Assembly: GCA_037957365.1 (NCBI GenBank)
Contig: JARHVA010004090.1
Location: 309,501-373,500, forward strand
DNA length: 64,000 nt
Origin: Torreya grandis
Taxonomy: Eukaryota > Streptophyta > Pinopsida > Cupressales > Taxaceae
Reading direction: 5' to 3'
Both the position numbers and the translations under genes were made by a program. The notes under the pieces are model-generated. The model was not told where the DNA came from and did no database searches. It worked only from the letters and a program-made list of their open reading frames with translations. Positions 11,188 through 24,061 of the stretch are shown piece by piece. How positions within the stretch are numbered: position 1 is the stretch's first letter; each line of letters starts with the position of its first letter.

Positions 11188-14100
11188 ATGGATTCTTTTC
11201 AACTTAAAATCCTAACACCCTTCAAGTATCGTGAATGGAAGGTCAAAATGTCAATCATTCTTAGAAGCAAAGGGTTGTATAGGATCACCATGGGTACTGA
11301 AGTACAACCCAGCACTAATACTAAAAAGGTCTAGTGGTACAACTGTAGTGATGAAGCCTATGGATTACTGAGCTTGTTTGTGTCTCTAGAACTTCTTTTC
11401 CATTTAGAAACCTCCAAAACTCCTAAAGAAATATGGGACACCCTAGAAGACTTATTTGGGAAGCTTGATGAGATGAGAGGTCATGAGCTTGAAAACAAAC
11501 TCATAAGTCTAAGTCCTAGCAACTTTGACACCCTATAGGACTTCTTAACTAAGTTTAAGGCCCTTAGATTGCAATTGAAAGAATGTAGGATAGAGAAGAA
11601 AGATGATCAACTCATCCTTTCTATTCTCACAAAGTTAGGTCCAAGCTATTCAATCTTTGTCTCCACTTTTCATGCCACAAAAAGTGCCCTTGGCACTACA
11701 TGGAAAATTCCTTCTTTAGATTCATTGATTGCCAACTTGATTAGGGAGCAAGATAAGCTAATTCAAATGGGCACAATGAAGTCTACTCAACCCCAAGCTT
11801 TGATAACTAGAAATGGTAAGGATAATACTTCAACAAAGGAGAAGAAGAAAAATAACAAGGACCAAGAGAAGAAGAGAGAAAACAACAATCCTACCAAAAA
11901 CAACACTGAGTCTTACTCCTCCAATGCTAAATCTAAGAAGGAGAAGGTTAAGTGTGCCTATTGTAAGAAGACAAGGCATGATGAATAAAAATGCATGAAG
12001 AAACAAATAGACCACCTAACTCATCTTCTAGAGAAGTACAACATAGGTGTTTCTTAGTCCATCAAGCAAAATTCATCTACCCAAGATTCTACTAAGGCAA
12101 AAGGCAAGGGTAAGAAGAAGGAAAAGGGTAAGGCCCTTGTAGCAACTACAGCTTCTACAACATCATGGGTCATTGATTCAAGTGCTTCTCACCACATGGG
12201 CTCTTCACTAGTTGAGTTTTCATCTTTAGATCCTTGTAGCATGACTTTAATTAGTTTGGGTGATGACACATCAGTTTCTATTGCAGGGAGAGGGTCAGTT
12301 GAAATAGAAGGAAGAACATTCAATAATGTTCTAAGTGTTCCTTCTCTTTCAACCAATCTCCTATCAGTGTATCAAATCACTCACATTGGTCAGGGCATGA
12401 GAGTTGATTTTTCACTAGATTCAGTGGCTATTAGGGAGTTGCATAGTGATACTATAGTGGTAGTGGGTAGGGCAGATCACCAAGCAAGGTTATACACCTT
12501 CTCACATTTTGCACCAATTTTTTCTCCAATAGCATTGCTGACTCATTCAAATGAAGTTAGCAAATTATGACATGAGTGGTTTGGCCACCTTAACTACCGC
12601 TACCTTGAGTAACTTTGCAAACATGACATGGTCATTGGTTTACCTTGTGTCTAATTCTCAAAAGGACTTTGCGAGGGGTGCTCCCTTAAGAAGCATCTTG
12701 AAGCAAAATTTGACAAAGGTAAAGCTTGGAGGGCTTCACAACCTCTGGATTTAGTTCACAGTGATGTATCGAGACCCTTTCCCAAACCTTCTTTCACAAG
12801 GGCCAAGTACATCCTCACTTTCATTGATGATTTCTCTAGGTATACTTGGATATATTTTCTCAAACAAAAGTCTGAAGTGTTTGAAAATTTTCTAGACTTC
12901 AAGGCTCTTATTGAGAAATAGAGTGAGAAATCCATCAAGGTTATTCAAATTGATAATGGAGGGGAGTATGTTGGCATCAGGTTTGAGAAGTTTTGTACCA
13001 CAGAGGGGATACATTTGCAGCACGTAGTCATTTATAGTCCTTCACATAATGGGGTTGTAGAATGTGAAAAAAGGTTCTTAAAAGAGATGCGTAGCTATAT
13101 GATTCAATCCAAATCCTTAGCACCACATTATTGGGCTGAAGACATCAATTGTGCTTGCTACATTTAAAATAGGGTTCCTCACAAAGATTTAAAAGGGATA
13201 ACACCCTTTGAATCTTGGCATAAAAGGAAACCTGATGTTAAGAACCTTAGGGTTTTTGTATCCCCAGCCATGGCCCATATACTGAAGAAGAAATGCAAAG
13301 ATATGGAATGTCAGTCCAAGCCTTGCATCTTTGTAGGATATCTGGATGGTATTCAGGGGTATCGCCTTCTAGATCTGACCACTCATGAGTTGTTCATTGA
13401 GAGAAGTGTTCATTTTTAAGAGAGTCGTAGAGACTCAACACTTGGCACTTCTTCTCGCTCATCAGATCTACTTCTTCATGATGATTCTTCATTAGATTCA
13501 GATTAGCCATAGCAGGTTCTTGAGCCAGAGACATCTTCTTCTTCAACAAGTTTAGACAGTGAGGACAGTGATGTAGAGTCATCCACCTCTAGTCAATCAA
13601 AGGATGAGGAGTTAGCACCTGACTTGCCCACATCTGGGCCACTTTGGGTCAGACAGACACTTGAGAGTGTTGGCACTTGGGCAAGAGATCCTGCAAATGA
13701 TAGATGAACTAGGGGGTTTTAGAGAGATCCACATGCCTTCTTTACTTTAGTTTCAGATCCACAAATTTTTTGAGAGGCATCAAGGGTACTTGAGTGGGAT
13801 AGTGCTATAAAGGAAGAATATTCTTCCTTAATCAAAAATCACACTTGGGATTTGACTTCACTTCTTAAGGGAAGGAAGATGGTTCAATGTAGGTGGATAT
13901 ATCGAACCAAGTTTGCAGCAGATGGGTCGGTCGATAAGTACAAGGCATGATTGGTTGCCAAGGGTTTCTCATAGGTGGCAAGCATTGACTACTCAGAGAC
14001 CTTTGCACCCATTGCAAAGATGATTTCTATCCGACTCACCTTAGCTATTGCCACATCACATGATTAGGACGTGCACCAGATGGATGTGAAGAGTGGCTTT

Positions 14101-15248
14101 CTTCACAAAGACCTAGAGGAGGAGATCTACATGGAGCAGCTGCCATGATTTGTTCAAGATTTTTCCTTAGTATACAGACTTAGGAAATCTATCTATGGCC
14201 TTAAACAGGCCCCTTGGGCATGGTATGCCAAGATGGATTCCTTCCTTCTCATAGTGGGTTTCACTAGGTGCCATTCTGATCCTCATGTCTAATTTTTGTA
14301 GCAGGATGACTCGTTCTTGATTCTAGTTCTTTATGTTGATGACCTTTTGATCACCGATAGTTCTTCATCAACTATTACAGTAGTGAAGTCATCTCTCTAG
14401 GATAGATTTGACATGACAGACTTGGGTTGTTACACTACTTCCTTGGCATTGAGATCTCATAGTCAAATTTAGGGATTTCTCTTGCATAGCCTAAGTATGC
14501 TCTTGACTTATTTGCTCAGTTTCACATGGCTGATTGCAAGCCATCTCTGACTCCCTTTCTATCAAGAATCAAGCTTGAGGCTGACTGTTCTCCACCATTA
14601 GTTGATGCCACTTAGTATCGACAACTTGTTGGTAGTCTCATCTACTTGACTCACACTAGGCTCAACATATCATATACAGTGGGACTTGTCTCTAGATTTA
14701 TGCAGGAACCTCATGAGCTGCATTGGAAAGTAGCTAAGAGGATCTTGCATTACATACAGAGTTCACATAGATATGGGATTCATTACAAATTTGGCATAGA
14801 GGTTGACTTAGTTGGATATATAAATTCAGACTTGGCTGGTGATTCAGAGACTTGCAAGTCCACTTCTGGCTACAGTTTCTCTCTAGGTTTTAGTCCTATC
14901 AGTTGGTCTATCAAGAAGCAGAATGTTATTGCTATATCATCCACAGAGGTAGAGTACAAGGGAGCTGTTAATGTAGCTACTAAGGCTATTTGGCTTTAAG
15001 GGATACTTTTTGAGTTTGGCATTCCTATCAGGCAGCCCACCATCATTTATTGTGATAACCAGAGTACCATTCAGATTTGTAGGAATCCAATTTAGCACTA
15101 GTGGACCAAGCACATAGAGATTCACATGCATTTCATTTGGGATCTTATTCATAGTCAAGTCATTGCCTTGATATTTTGTTAGTCTTTAGAGTAGGTTGCA
15201 GACATCTTCACCAAACCTTTCACCAAGAGCAAGTTCATTCATCTATGA
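11188..15248 (+). pseudogene. Copia 1 gag-pol polyprotein
   Basis: The ATG at 11188 starts MDSFQLKILTPFKYREWKV, a typical Copia gag start. A zinc-knuckle-like CAYC...H follows near 11950, a protease site VIDSSASHHM near 12170 (DSS for the usual DSG/DTG), integrase with HSDVSRPF (12760), IDNGGEY (12950) and HNGVVE (13045), RT with IDYSETFAP (13985), DVHQMDVKSGFL (14070) and YVDDLLIT (14333), and RNase H ending ADIFTKPF (15200). One reading frame holds from 11188 to about 14428, where a single 1-nt frameshift moves it; the rest stays open in the new frame. About 20 in-frame stops interrupt it, mostly Gln, Arg or Trp codons changed by one transition. Not functional. Confidence 0.92.
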
Positions 15249-15470
15249 GCTCTTTTTTGGGGTGTGGTCCACATCTATAGCAGCATCATCTTTGGGGGGG
15301 GCACTAGCCTCTTCCTTTATTTTATGTCTCTCTTTTGGGGGGTGTTTTTTTCCTATGGGTTTTCTCCTTTTCTCTATCTTATGGGAGATTGCTTTTGTAC
15401 ATGGGTACCTCATCAGGCCTAGTTTTCGGGACCCATTCTATATTTCCACACCGCCCACCTAAGTTGCGCT
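15249..15470 (+). other. Copia 1 3' untranslated region
   Basis: Between the pol stop and the polypurine tract. C/T-rich with several G runs; no conserved protein seen. Confidence 0.6.
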
Positions 15471-15479
15471 TATGGGGGG
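15471..15479 (+). other. Polypurine tract of Copia 1
   Basis: TATGGGGGG abuts the 3' LTR start exactly. Confidence 0.85.
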
Positions 15480-15961
15480 TATTAGTGTAGATTTTTATTT
15501 TTCCCTATTAGTTAATTAGGGAAATTATATATTTGTGCATACATGGATTTTTTCTACATTCGTGGGATAGGCTAGCTTATGTGGAGATGTGTGTCATAGA
15601 TGTGTCATAAGTGTCATAAGAATGTCATAAGTAATTCCTTTAATTGGCTATTCTGGATATGGGAGTTACTTATCTATTCTTAGCACCTTGTCACCACCTT
15701 TTATGTAGGAGTTACAGTCTATTCTTAGGGTGCCTTGACCACCTTTTGTGGAGTTACTTACATGCTCTCCTATATGTATTCTTCACTTTGGCCATCTAAT
15801 GTTAATCAGATATTGGGTTTTCTCCTATTTGTCTTGTGCAATTTATCTTCTTATATAATTTCAAATTGCTTTAGCATCTATGTGATGTCCACTAGCTTCA
15901 TCTCGTGTGATCATGTCTCCATTGCATTCACATTATCCAAATTTAGGAAACAACTCCGATA
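15480..15961 (+). repeat. 3' LTR of Copia element 1 (482 bp)
   Basis: Same length as the 5' LTR, starting TATTAGTGTAG and ending CTCCGATA. It is followed by GAAAG (15962-15966), the right target duplication. Confidence 0.92.
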
Positions 15962-15966
15962 GAAAG
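15962..15966. other. Target-site duplication, right (GAAAG)
   Basis: Partner of AAAAG at 9513-9517, with one mismatch. Confidence 0.8.
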
Positions 15967-16684
15967 GACCACATTGTCCCTGATCTTTCCAACTAAGGAA
16001 GATAGGTTAATGATCAGACATGGTTCTAGGAAAATCTTGAAAATGCATATTATGATAATCATCCCAGTTACTAGAAATAATAAATCTATCTAACTTAACT
16101 TGGATCATTTGGTCTCCTCTTCTTTTGTTAAACTAGGTGAAATTTTGATTATGCAGTTCAACATCCAACAATCCACAATCATTTATAAATTCAACAAAGT
16201 CAAACATGCTGTCAGAGTAATCAATAATCCCACCATGTTTTTTAGAAGGTTATAATAGAGTGTTAAAGTCTTCATCCAGCATCCATCTAGTGTGTGGGGT
16301 GTTAGTCCTAAAGCTACTCAAATCAGTCTATAAATTTTGCCTCAACACTCTAGTATTTGGGCCATAGACATTGATCAATGACCAGTTTAAAGAGGACAAA
16401 GAGAAGTTAATAATCAGAAAATGCTTATTAAAAGCAATAAGAGATCCCTAAATTTTAGCACTGTTCCACATAGTTATAATCCCACCTAAAGCCCCTTCAA
16501 CTGGACTAATGCAAAAAGTAGCCTTAGGCCATATGTAGTCAGCTATTTTCTTAAAACTCTCCTCATTCATCTTGACCTCTTGGAGTAATAAAATATCTAA
16601 TTTATGATCTAGAATGCAATTTTTAACCTCAAACTATTTCGAGGGGCTGTTAAATCCCCTTAGGTTCTAGGATAATATTCTCAT
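15967..16684 (-). pseudogene. LINE ORF2, N-terminal part: AP-type endonuclease
   Basis: The minus-strand ATG at 16684 begins MRILS, a stop at the usual Trp position, then NLRGFNSPSK, the standard start of plant L1 endonucleases. Then come LLQEVKMNEESF (near 16580, catalytic Glu in QE), LINVYGPNTR (near 16370), FTWFNKRRGD (near 16130), LDRFIIS (near 16085) and MSDH (near 16020, catalytic His). The domain is cut by the Copia element just after its end. Several stops are present. Confidence 0.9.
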
Positions 16685-16699
16685 TTAGAGGATTTGAGG

Positions 16700-18226
16700 G
16701 AATGGGTCTCCAGTGTTTTATGTTTACCACTAGCAATCTCCCTGGAAATCTCTCATTGTCTTATTTCTCTTAAGGTTGGTCTCCCTTATTTGGGGTTGAT
16801 GCCAACATCTACAAATTTTTTACCTTTGTAATTCTTTTTCTTTGGGGTAATCCATTCTTCCTGTTCATTACTACTACCATTTTGTCCTATTTCACCTATC
16901 ACTAAATAATTAACTGATTGGTCACCTACTTCCAAAGCATGGGAAGTATCTGTGTTTGAATGTAAGGCTATTTCTCCCTCAATATCTACTATTTATGGAG
17001 GTAGTTCCAACTGATCATCTCTTAAAACTTTGCCTTTTGCATCATCCCCATCTATCAATTGGGCATGAATTTCCCCTTCCTCAGACATATTGGTATGTTG
17101 ATCTAAAGAGTTATTTGTGTCTATTGTAACTTTATAACTATCATTGTATAAGACCTTCTTGTTATTCTCCTCTAGGATAGATTTTTCCCCATTACTAAAG
17201 ACTTCCTCCTAACCAGCTTTTTCCCTAACCTTTTCAGTATTATCAATGTTTTTTGCATTACCCCCCATTCCCTGACTACCAGAGTTTCTAGATTTGTGAG
17301 ACTGATCCTCACCTTCAACAAGGGAATCATCATTCCTTCCCATTTGCTTCACCTTAAATTGGGTCATTATATGTCCCTTTTTCCTACATATTTGACAGAA
17401 AGTGATAGCATTTTCATATATGATTAGCTGAGTCTAAATCCCATATTTAGAGTTAAACTCTATAGACGTGGGAAGGGTTTGATTAATCTCTACATTGACA
17501 CACAACCAAGCATACACACATCTGGATTATGTTTTGGTGGTATGATTTATAGTGACGTATTGGCCAATAGAGTTGCCAATAGTCATAAATATTTTTTCAT
17601 CCTAAAATTCTAATGGGAACCCTAGCAATCTTACCCAAGTAGGAGCAGACTTGCTGAGGTCTGAGTTGGGGTCAAACCCCAATTTCCAAGAGCAAAAGGA
17701 AAGTGAATGTGGACCATACAACCATGTCCTCCAGCAAGAATAGCTATCATATCCTCCCTATTTGTAAATATAAATAGGAATAAGCCTCTTACCATAGTAG
17801 TGATCGAGACACTACCTTTATTTCTCCACCGAGACATTACCCATTTCCTAACCATCTCAATATTAGGATGGAAGGAGAAAAACTTACCTACCAGTGCAAG
17901 GTCCATGGTCACCATGATTTCCTCAACTATATCATCTAGGATAGTCAGGGCCGTACCCTCAGTGGATTTTTTTTGACAGGAATGCTTGACATGATTTTAG
18001 TAGAAATGTCTTTTCTCCCATTAACGCTTTCTTCCATCCAATGGAGGGAATGTCCTGTATCAGATTTAGGCCCCCAGATGCATTGCCAAAGGCAGTAGCC
18101 TTCATTGGATCTATAAGCACTAAGATCACACTCAAAGGGTCCTACAAGGTGAAAAAAACTAGAGATTTGAATTATACTATAGCAATGTGTTAAATTCTCA
18201 AACTCTATGGTGTTTTTTATAGTCAC
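16700..18226 (-). pseudogene. LINE ORF1: DUF4283 and zinc knuckle
   Basis: Starts around 18226 on the minus strand. After a decayed N-terminus (18226-17945) and a frameshift, a DUF4283-type segment is readable: ALVGKFFSFHPNIEMVRKWV (near 17890), GSVSITTMVRGLFLFIF (near 17810) and ILAGG (near 17740). A zinc knuckle follows, CQICRKKGHIMTQF (near 17395), whose last Cys is replaced. The C-terminal part (17340-16750) is Asn/Asp/Ser-rich and frameshifted. Plant LINE ORF1 proteins bind the element RNA, and this order matches them. The end, just before ORF2 at 16684, is approximate. Confidence 0.8.
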
Positions 18227-18479
18227 ATTTGATGTTCTCTTGATAGAAATGAAGGTGGGTAAGGGTGGCTAAGGAATGCTCATCAAGTAACTCAAGTTGG
18301 ACTAAAAAATGTTGATGATAATCTTATAGAGGTGTTATTTTAACATATTCCACTATATTTATTGAAAATTTAAATGCACTTGATTTAAAAACTATAAAAT
18401 TAAAACTGATTAGTCCCATATGGAGTACCAAAAATGATAGCTAATAATGATAGTTTTCATGCATCTATGTCATTCATCT

Positions 18480-19790
18480 ACTTATGGATCGATGGACCTC
18501 AAATTTTGACTATACTTGTTATTTGTCCTAGGTACCCCCATATTCTCAAGCCCTCAAGATGCTACTACATAAAAACATCTCAAGTCTTGGGGCTCACAGG
18601 GGTCTTTGAAAGCTTTAAACATGATTGGTTCTCCCCATAACCTTGAGTCCCTAGGATGCTACCACACTACAACATTTTAGGACATCAGGTCCCAGGAGAC
18701 TTTTGGGATATGTTTATGCCCTCTGATTCCTAGGTTACCCCTTGGAATTTTTCAAAAGACTTAGGGACTTTTTTGTCGAATGTTAAAAGACTTAGGCACT
18801 AAAATGCTACCAAGTGCTATGTTTACACTAAATATGTGAGTTTATTTATACTAATTATTATTTTTAGTTTTCTCCTAGATTATTGAGCTCTTAGGAGGAT
18901 ACCATGTGGTATTATCTTAGGCCCCCAAGCTCTAAAGGTCTTTATAATCTTTGGACATGATGGGTTCTTACTGTGACCCCAAGTCCTAAAGATGCTACCA
19001 CATGGAAGCATCTTAAGACATCAAATCTTAGGATAATTTTGAATAAGTTGACTTCCTCTAGGTCCCATGTTGTTAGGATCATGCTAAGTGATATGATATC
19101 TGGCCTTGAGGCTCAAAGGACATTTACATATCCCAAAATTTTGTTAACTCTCAATGACTTGACATGCTACCATATGGTAGAATCTTAGGGATTTGAGACC
19201 ATGAGGGGAATCCATCATGTCTAAAGATTTTTAAGACCCCTTAGATCATGCCACATGACATGATCTTATGGGCATAGGGCTTGGTAGATTTTTTACTTTG
19301 GTTTGTGTATTATAATTCAATCAAACCATGTCACATTGAAATCTATAAAAATATCATGAAAGAAGGTTATGAAAAGACCTATGCACTTTTATGTGGCATG
19401 CCAAAGTACTCACACATTGAGATTCTACCAAGTGTCACATTTACATTGAATTTGTCAGGCACACAAATAAAAGGGCTAAGTTAAAATAAAAAGGTCTAAT
19501 GTATTTTTACATTTGAGATGCCTATCAAATTTATGCTAGGTGGTCTGATGTCATTGGGTCCACATGTACACCCCTCATTCATCAGTATGTGATATCTAGT
19601 TAATGGGATAATATGATGTGGCATCTTTCTATATTATTAACTTGTCAAATATGGAACATGATCATGCCACATGGCATAATCACATGGCCCCGACATCATT
19701 ATTATGGTATAAGCTCCCTTATGGGTCCTAATTTCCATAGATCATGTCACATAGCATAATCTCAAGCCTTCCCATAAATATTGGTCTATT
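18480..19790. repeat. Satellite-like palindromic repeat, block A
   Basis: At least eight degenerate copies of a near-palindrome related to GATGCTACCACATGGAAGCA or GATCATGCCACATGGCATAA occur at about 18555, 18650, 18896, 18993, 19159, 19246, 19660 and 19740. They are embedded in shared filler words (CTTAGG, TCCCTAGG, GGGCTC). The left end (TCAAATTTTGACTATACT, 18497) matches block B at 24086, so the blocks are related. No coding capacity. Confidence 0.7.
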
Positions 19791-20857
19791 TCCTTTGTTC
19801 ATTGAGAATCAAATGACGAGCTTGTAGTTGATGGGAAAACTTAATATTGATAACTATGCAATCATATCAACTTCAATGATGGTGACACTTGTCACCATAT
19901 CGAGAAGCGATAGAAAGGGGTAAAAACTCATATAATTGGTCATTTTTTAGATTGATTAGTTATTGGTTGAATGTAGTGGAGACACATGTCCTAATTGCAT
20001 GAGCCAAGGGAAACTTAGTACTTAAAAAAAAATTAATAAAAATACAAGGCAACAAAAAGCACAAAAAATATAAGGAAAATGTAAAAGAAAAGAGACATGT
20101 GGAAATCAATAAAGGGTTCATTCGATTTGAAAGTATGAATAATTTTTTGAAAAGGCAAGGAAAAATATTTAGCAATTAAATATTGTGATTAAATCATATT
20201 TTTTAGAACCACACAAATGGCATGTTTAGATTACCATGAATAAAATAGGAAAGTAATTAAAGTGACATTCAACTTAGACAAACACTTTCATGGATAAAAA
20301 TCCATATAAGTGCCTAGCATTAACATCAAATCAATGAATCATAAAATATATATGTAGGTAATATAAGAATCTTTAAATGCAGATAACACCCACCCAAAGA
20401 CAAAATGCCAAGGTGAGTCTAGATACACTCAAAGGATAAGCAGATCTAGGAGCTACTATTAATTTCAAACATGCTAACACTTTGATTTCAATGAAACACA
20501 ATGTTAATTTTTTTTATTTTCAATTTTAAATTATTAAATCAATAATACATTACAAAATTACACACAAATCCAAGCACAAACAATTTTCAATACAAGGCTA
20601 GAGACTAACTACTACTCAACCCTTATTCAAACATGAAACACTATATTAATTCTAAGGAATATACTATAGAACTATATACCTAAATCTCATACTTAATGTT
20701 TTTCTCTATTTATTATTATAATTTTTTTGATATTATTTACTATAGCAATGAACTTATATTATAAATTTACATGTAAAAAAAGGTCATCACAATCTTCAAT
20801 GTTCCCATAGAGATTATAGCCAAGTTGTCTAGCTAATGAGCACCTTTTGAAGGCCTT
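19791..20857. other. AT-rich non-coding stretch
   Basis: No gene, RNA or clear repeat seen. Confidence 0.55.
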
Positions 20858-20991
20858 AAATGATATATACATACATATACATATAGACACACATATGTAC
20901 ATATATATATACATATATATGTCTATGTGTGTTTGTACACACACACACATATATATATGTATGTATACATATATGTGCATGTGTCTGTGTC

Positions 20992-21049
<58 letters not shown>

Positions 21050-21071
21050 TGTGTGTGTGTGTACACGCGCA

Positions 21072-21115
<44 letters not shown>

Positions 21116-21319
21116 TGTGTGTGTGTGTACACGCGCACGTACACACACACACACACACATGTATACATATATGTGAATGTGCGTGTCTATATGTATATAT
21201 ATGTATGTATGTATATGTATACATGTGTGTATTTATATGTATGTGTGTGTGTGTATATGCACACATATCACACACACTTACACACTTGTGTGTGTGTGTG
21301 TGTGCGTGTGTGTGTGTGT

Positions 21320-21370
<51 letters not shown>
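20858..21370. repeat. Compound (AC)n/(TG)n/(TA)n microsatellite
   Basis: About 510 bp of dinucleotide repeats. Pure (AC)n runs lie at 20994-21044, 21074-21110 and 21322-21369, and a (TG)n run at about 21287-21321. A GTACACGCGCACGTAC module occurs at 21061 and 21127, a 66-bp tandem duplication. The (TG)n-(AC)n at 21287-21369 is self-complementary. Long open frames across this tract on both strands are simple-repeat artefacts. Confidence 0.95.
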
Positions 21371-21371
<1 letters not shown>

Positions 21372-22383
21372 CCTTAATAAGGGAAACTGATATCCATATA
21401 TATTTCACTTATATACACATCCAAGGGACATCCTTTATATAGTAGGGTCATCTAAATTTATCTTTTTTCAATCCATATATAAAAGTCATGACTTTATCTC
21501 AAATATGTTTATGTACCTATTTTTCATACAAGTGTTGTGTTTTGAAGCTTTTCTTATGTGCTCATACTAGTCTTCTCATAATTATACTTTGGCATTTAGA
21601 AATGTATTAGTATCCATTTTAGTATTATCCCTTTTTTTATTATGGTGTTATAAATATTTGAGAGATCAATAAATTTAAACTATTAAATTTCATTATCATT
21701 TGCATTCTCAAGGTTGTAGTGCCTTCCATGCTACTTAAAAATTAATTATAATTTTTTAATTTACTTTATTGTATTCTTGCAAAGTGTATGATCCCAATGT
21801 TCAACATATACATGAATAAAAATTATAAATAATAGTATTTTACTATCATTCATAATTAATCCTACTAAATTGATATGGTTGCATTACTAAGCTATTCTTG
21901 ATTTGTCTCATCTAGAATATGCTAGGTTACAATATTGAAACCCATGAGTTAAGGACCACAATAGGAAAGTTTATATGAATTTATCAAAATATAAATAACC
22001 TACCACTAGGTTAGAATACTAAAAGTGTTGATCTTTGGCATTCCTACACCCACTCCTTGTGTTTCCTATAAATTGGATTTTTGATCTGCATAAGTGGAAT
22101 AAGGGGTGTTATAGTTTACTCAAAAACCATGAAAGTAATTTTTCCAATATGAACATTCGATATGAAGTCCTCATTTGGCTTAGGGGTTGTATATTATATA
22201 ATGATGCGATATTAATAAATTATTCTCCACACTCAAATATTATTCTTAATTTGAATGTATTTAAAATATAGTCACATGGTCACAAATTAATGCCACTAAA
22301 AATCATAGGGGTATTGGACACATCACAAACTAAATACCCAATAGAAGTGACCTCTGATCAAAACATTAATTTATTCATGGAAT

Positions 22384-22386
<3 letters not shown>
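21371..22386. other. AT-rich non-coding stretch
   Basis: No supported feature. A 78-codon open frame at 22035-22271 has no recognisable motif. Confidence 0.5.

Positions 22387-22446
<60 letters not shown>
22387..22446. repeat. (AT)n microsatellite
   Basis: Uninterrupted alternating AT for about 60 bp. Confidence 0.97.
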
Positions 22447-22449
<3 letters not shown>

Positions 22450-24061
22450 CCATATAATAATATTATAGTCTCATAGTATGTATGTGGCCAAAATTCCTTG
22501 GGAAGGGTCAATAAATATTTACAAATATAAAGTCATTGTAAAAAAAAGAGGTCATCCCAATACTATAATTATATAAAAAATTAGTTGTAATCAAATTGTA
22601 ACATTTTAACATGTCCATGTAGCCACATGTCCTTGAAAAGGGTCATTGATCTATATGGAATAAAATTTCACACCATAGAGTATATGATTATATGGAGTTG
22701 TATCCAAATTACATCCAAGTGTTGGAGTTAACTTACATGAATTAATTTTAGATGTAATTATAATATAAGACCAAACACATAATGAAATGCATCTGATGAT
22801 TTAAAAAATGTCACAGAGTTCAAACTATATATATCATCTCATTCAAGGTGAATAGATTAGTGGATCCACTACACACGTGGTAATTAATCTATCATTAACC
22901 AAAGTATTTACATGTATTCCAAGAAATATCTATTAAAAATTCATTTTATTATAATTAGATGTTTTCACATGAAAAAATTAGCAATGGTCAATGGTGAGTG
23001 CAAATCTTAAATAAAATAAGCCATGGTATTATTTCCTACTCATATGCACTAATAAGAAATTAAGACTTGATCCAAGTCTACTACTTGAATGTGAGGACCC
23101 ATGTTCATGACACATGTCGTAGTCATAGGCACCTTGTGGACTTAAAAATATAATGCTAACTCATACATAAAAATATAATCAATTACACTAATCAAGTGGT
23201 CAATGAAATGGCTCTTTACAAATTTAAAATAAATCAAGCCATGATATAAACTTACATAAGTTTGTGCCTTCATAGAGTGACTTATTTTAAATATTTATGA
23301 AGTGTCAAATTTATTAGTCATGTATTAAAAATATGTTCATATTGATTATGATTTTTTAAGATATAAGTGTAAAAGTATTAAATGTATAATCTTTAATCAT
23401 TTCTAGTTATTATTTGCATAGTTCATATAAATTTTTAGTGCATCTTGTAATTATTTAGAAAAATATTAACTATGGATTGAATTTGATGACTATATGACTA
23501 TATTTGTAATTTTTAACCCTAAAATTCAATAATTATTAGGTAAATTATATAAAATTTAACATGAAATTTTAGACAAACAATTAAAAATAACTTTAAAAAA
23601 ATATAAATATATAATCTTTTGATGTTGCTTTGTTCTACTATGAATTATAATAGCATTTGAAGGGAAATGTTGAATGTATAGCCATAATGTCTATTATGCT
23701 TTAGATAACCCATTTCAAACATATCTACACCAAAATCTTGTTCCCTATACAACACATTTTCCATGCTAGTAAAATTTAGTATTGTCTATGAATGGGTGCA
23801 AGATAATTATACATTTCATCAATTTATTTATTAACCATGCATGAATCTCTAACAAATTTTCAATTTGTAGTTTCCAATGTGTCCTCACATTCTCCATGTT
23901 TGACACATCAATTTTTCTTATTTGTTCGATGCTTTACTATGTTCTTTAGGCCCTTTCTATGTGCATTTTCATATTTGACACTTGCCTATTTAACTAGGGC
24001 CTCATTTTTGGTCCACTTTATTTGCTTCGCATTTGTTCTTGGACCATCCATGCCATTGATT
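22447..24061. other. AT-rich non-coding stretch
   Basis: Nothing supported. An 81-codon open frame at 23837-24082 is hydrophobic and Phe-rich, as expected for T-rich sequence, and is not called. Confidence 0.5.

Larger units (their letters stand above)
9518..15961 (+). mobile_element. Complete Copia element with TA...TA LTRs
   Basis: A 6,444-bp element bounded by two 482-bp LTRs, with an initiator-Met primer binding site at 10000, a long leader, a single gag-pol frame (11188-15248) and a G-rich polypurine tract at 15471-15479. The domain order gag, protease, integrase, RT, RNase H is Copia. It is inserted in the LINE ORF2 between endonuclease and RT. The LTR copies differ at roughly 36 of 482 positions by eye, so the insertion is old. 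Confidence 0.93.
4090..18240 (-). mobile_element. Plant LINE (L1-like), interrupted by a Copia element
   Basis: Read on the minus strand, this is a long LINE: ORF1 (about 18226-16700), ORF2 endonuclease (16684-15967), then after a nested Copia element (9518-15961) ORF2 RT, zf-RVT and RNase H (9512-6026), then a third ORF (6023 to about 4290) and a tail near 4090-4280. The LINE frame runs on across the Copia insertion when one target duplication is removed. The 5' and 3' ends are approximate; no convincing LINE target-site duplication or poly(A) tail was identified. Confidence 0.85.

Noticed and set aside
20759..21442. Several open frames of 60-171 codons on both strands
   Set aside because: They are translations of dinucleotide repeats (Thr-His or Cys-Val alternation), open in many frames at once.
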